A stretch of DNA of 64,000 nucleotides, from the NCBI RefSeq assembly GCF_005844085.1, contig NZ_VCDI01000002.1:62001-126000 (forward strand), written 5' to 3'. Origin of the DNA: Lichenicoccus roseus. GTDB lineage: Bacteria > Pseudomonadota > Alphaproteobacteria > Acetobacterales > Acetobacteraceae. Position 1 is the first letter of the stretch; each line of letters starts with the position of its first letter. A model generated the notes under the pieces. The model ran no database searches, was not told where the DNA came from, and worked only from the letters and a program-made list of their open reading frames with translations. Below are positions 63,853-64,000 of this stretch, piece by piece. The position numbers were made by a program, and so were the translations under genes.

Positions 63853-63878
63853 GGAAACCGGCAGTTTCCCGCGACGTT
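63853..63878 (+). promoter_or_regulatory. EcfG-type general stress promoter
   Basis: GGAAA (63853-63857) and CGTT (63875-63878) with a 17-base spacer match the GGAAC-N16/17-CGTT consensus of alphaproteobacterial EcfG sigma factors with one mismatch, 37 bases before the entericidin start. Confidence 0.55.
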
Positions 63879-63914
63879 TTGTATCCGTGTCGTAATCAAC
63901 CGGAGCAAATTCGT

Positions 63915-64000
63915 ATGAACTGCAAGAAATCAAGCCTGCTCGCCGCTGCTGCGCTGAGCCTGGGTCTGCTTGGGCTGACTGCCTGCAACACCATCTCCGG
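63915..64000 (+). CDS. Entericidin A/B family lipoprotein (truncated by window edge)
   Basis: The first 28 complete codons encode MNCKKSSLLAAAALSLG, a signal peptide, and the lipobox LTAC followed by NTIS, the characteristic entericidin beginning CNTI. Entericidins are very small lipoproteins in an antidote/toxin pair or used in stress; the rest of this one is outside the window. GGAG sits nine bases before the ATG and an EcfG-like promoter is upstream. Confidence 0.75.
   Translation, partial: MNCKKSSLLAAAALSLGLLGLTACNTIS

Overview
The window is high-GC chromosomal DNA, coding on both strands and densely packed, and it looks like an alphaproteobacterium of the Acetobacteraceae or a close Rhodospirillales relative. 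Pointers are a cytochrome bo3 quinol oxidase operon (cyoABCD), CarD, a PmtA-type phospholipid N-methyltransferase, a DUF3035 lipoprotein beside mutL, an argD-argF-hslO run, a likely EcfG-type promoter and many ATGA/TGATG gene overlaps. I see no rRNA, tRNA, CRISPR array, integrase, transposase or prophage. The family assignment is an inference from gene content.

Layout. 1-6.8 kb: two-component regulator, HtrA protease and HrpB helicase (minus), then DsbD (plus). 6.8-12 kb: clpS, a repeat-bearing lipoprotein, and the argD-argF-hypothetical-hslO operon (minus). 12.2-18.1 kb: a small charged protein, carD, then an eight-gene, almost gapless plus-strand run: DUF6481, recX, CHAP hydrolase, tatA, mtnB, mtnD, mtnC, ribF. 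18.3-24.5 kb: katG and ileS-lspA. 24.5-30.4 kb: a carboxylesterase lipoprotein and cyoABCD (minus). 30.7-36.1 kb: an aldo/keto reductase, then a lipid-linked group (psd, a class III aminotransferase, a membrane protein, pmtA). 36.3-42.5 kb: b561-type protein, DUF3035 lipoprotein, mutL, an orphan nuoM-like gene and a cytochrome P450. 42.5-47 kb: a candidate 24-codon gene with its own terminator, an Old Yellow Enzyme, a dGTPase and an acyltransferase. 47.1-51.3 kb: a four-gene minus-strand operon (DUF3034, truncated globin, cupredoxin, GGDEF/EAL). 51.4-54.3 kb: a frameshifted secreted-type gene and parE. 54.5-59 kb: an RND pump with its adaptor. 59-61.9 kb: an unrecognised three-gene module built around a membrane-anchored ClpB-like AAA+ ATPase. 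62-64 kb: small secreted proteins, lipoproteins, an ABM monooxygenase and the start of an entericidin gene.

How the genes work together. Several groups are coherent pathways: bo3 oxidase (terminal respiration), late arginine synthesis, three consecutive methionine-salvage enzymes, phosphatidylserine to phosphatidylethanolamine to phosphatidylcholine (psd plus pmtA), and protein and redox homeostasis (HtrA, DsbD, Hsp33, ClpS, KatG). The best candidates for something undescribed are the AAA+ module (59074-61887), the aminotransferase and membrane protein lying between psd and pmtA, and the tiny gene at 42940-43014. Two genes, the DUF6481 protein and mutL, have no ATG, GTG or TTG at the place their protein families require a start. 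A family of AACGACAA-plus-hairpin repeats occurs near both 24.5 kb and 63.4 kb with paired, structure-preserving base changes.
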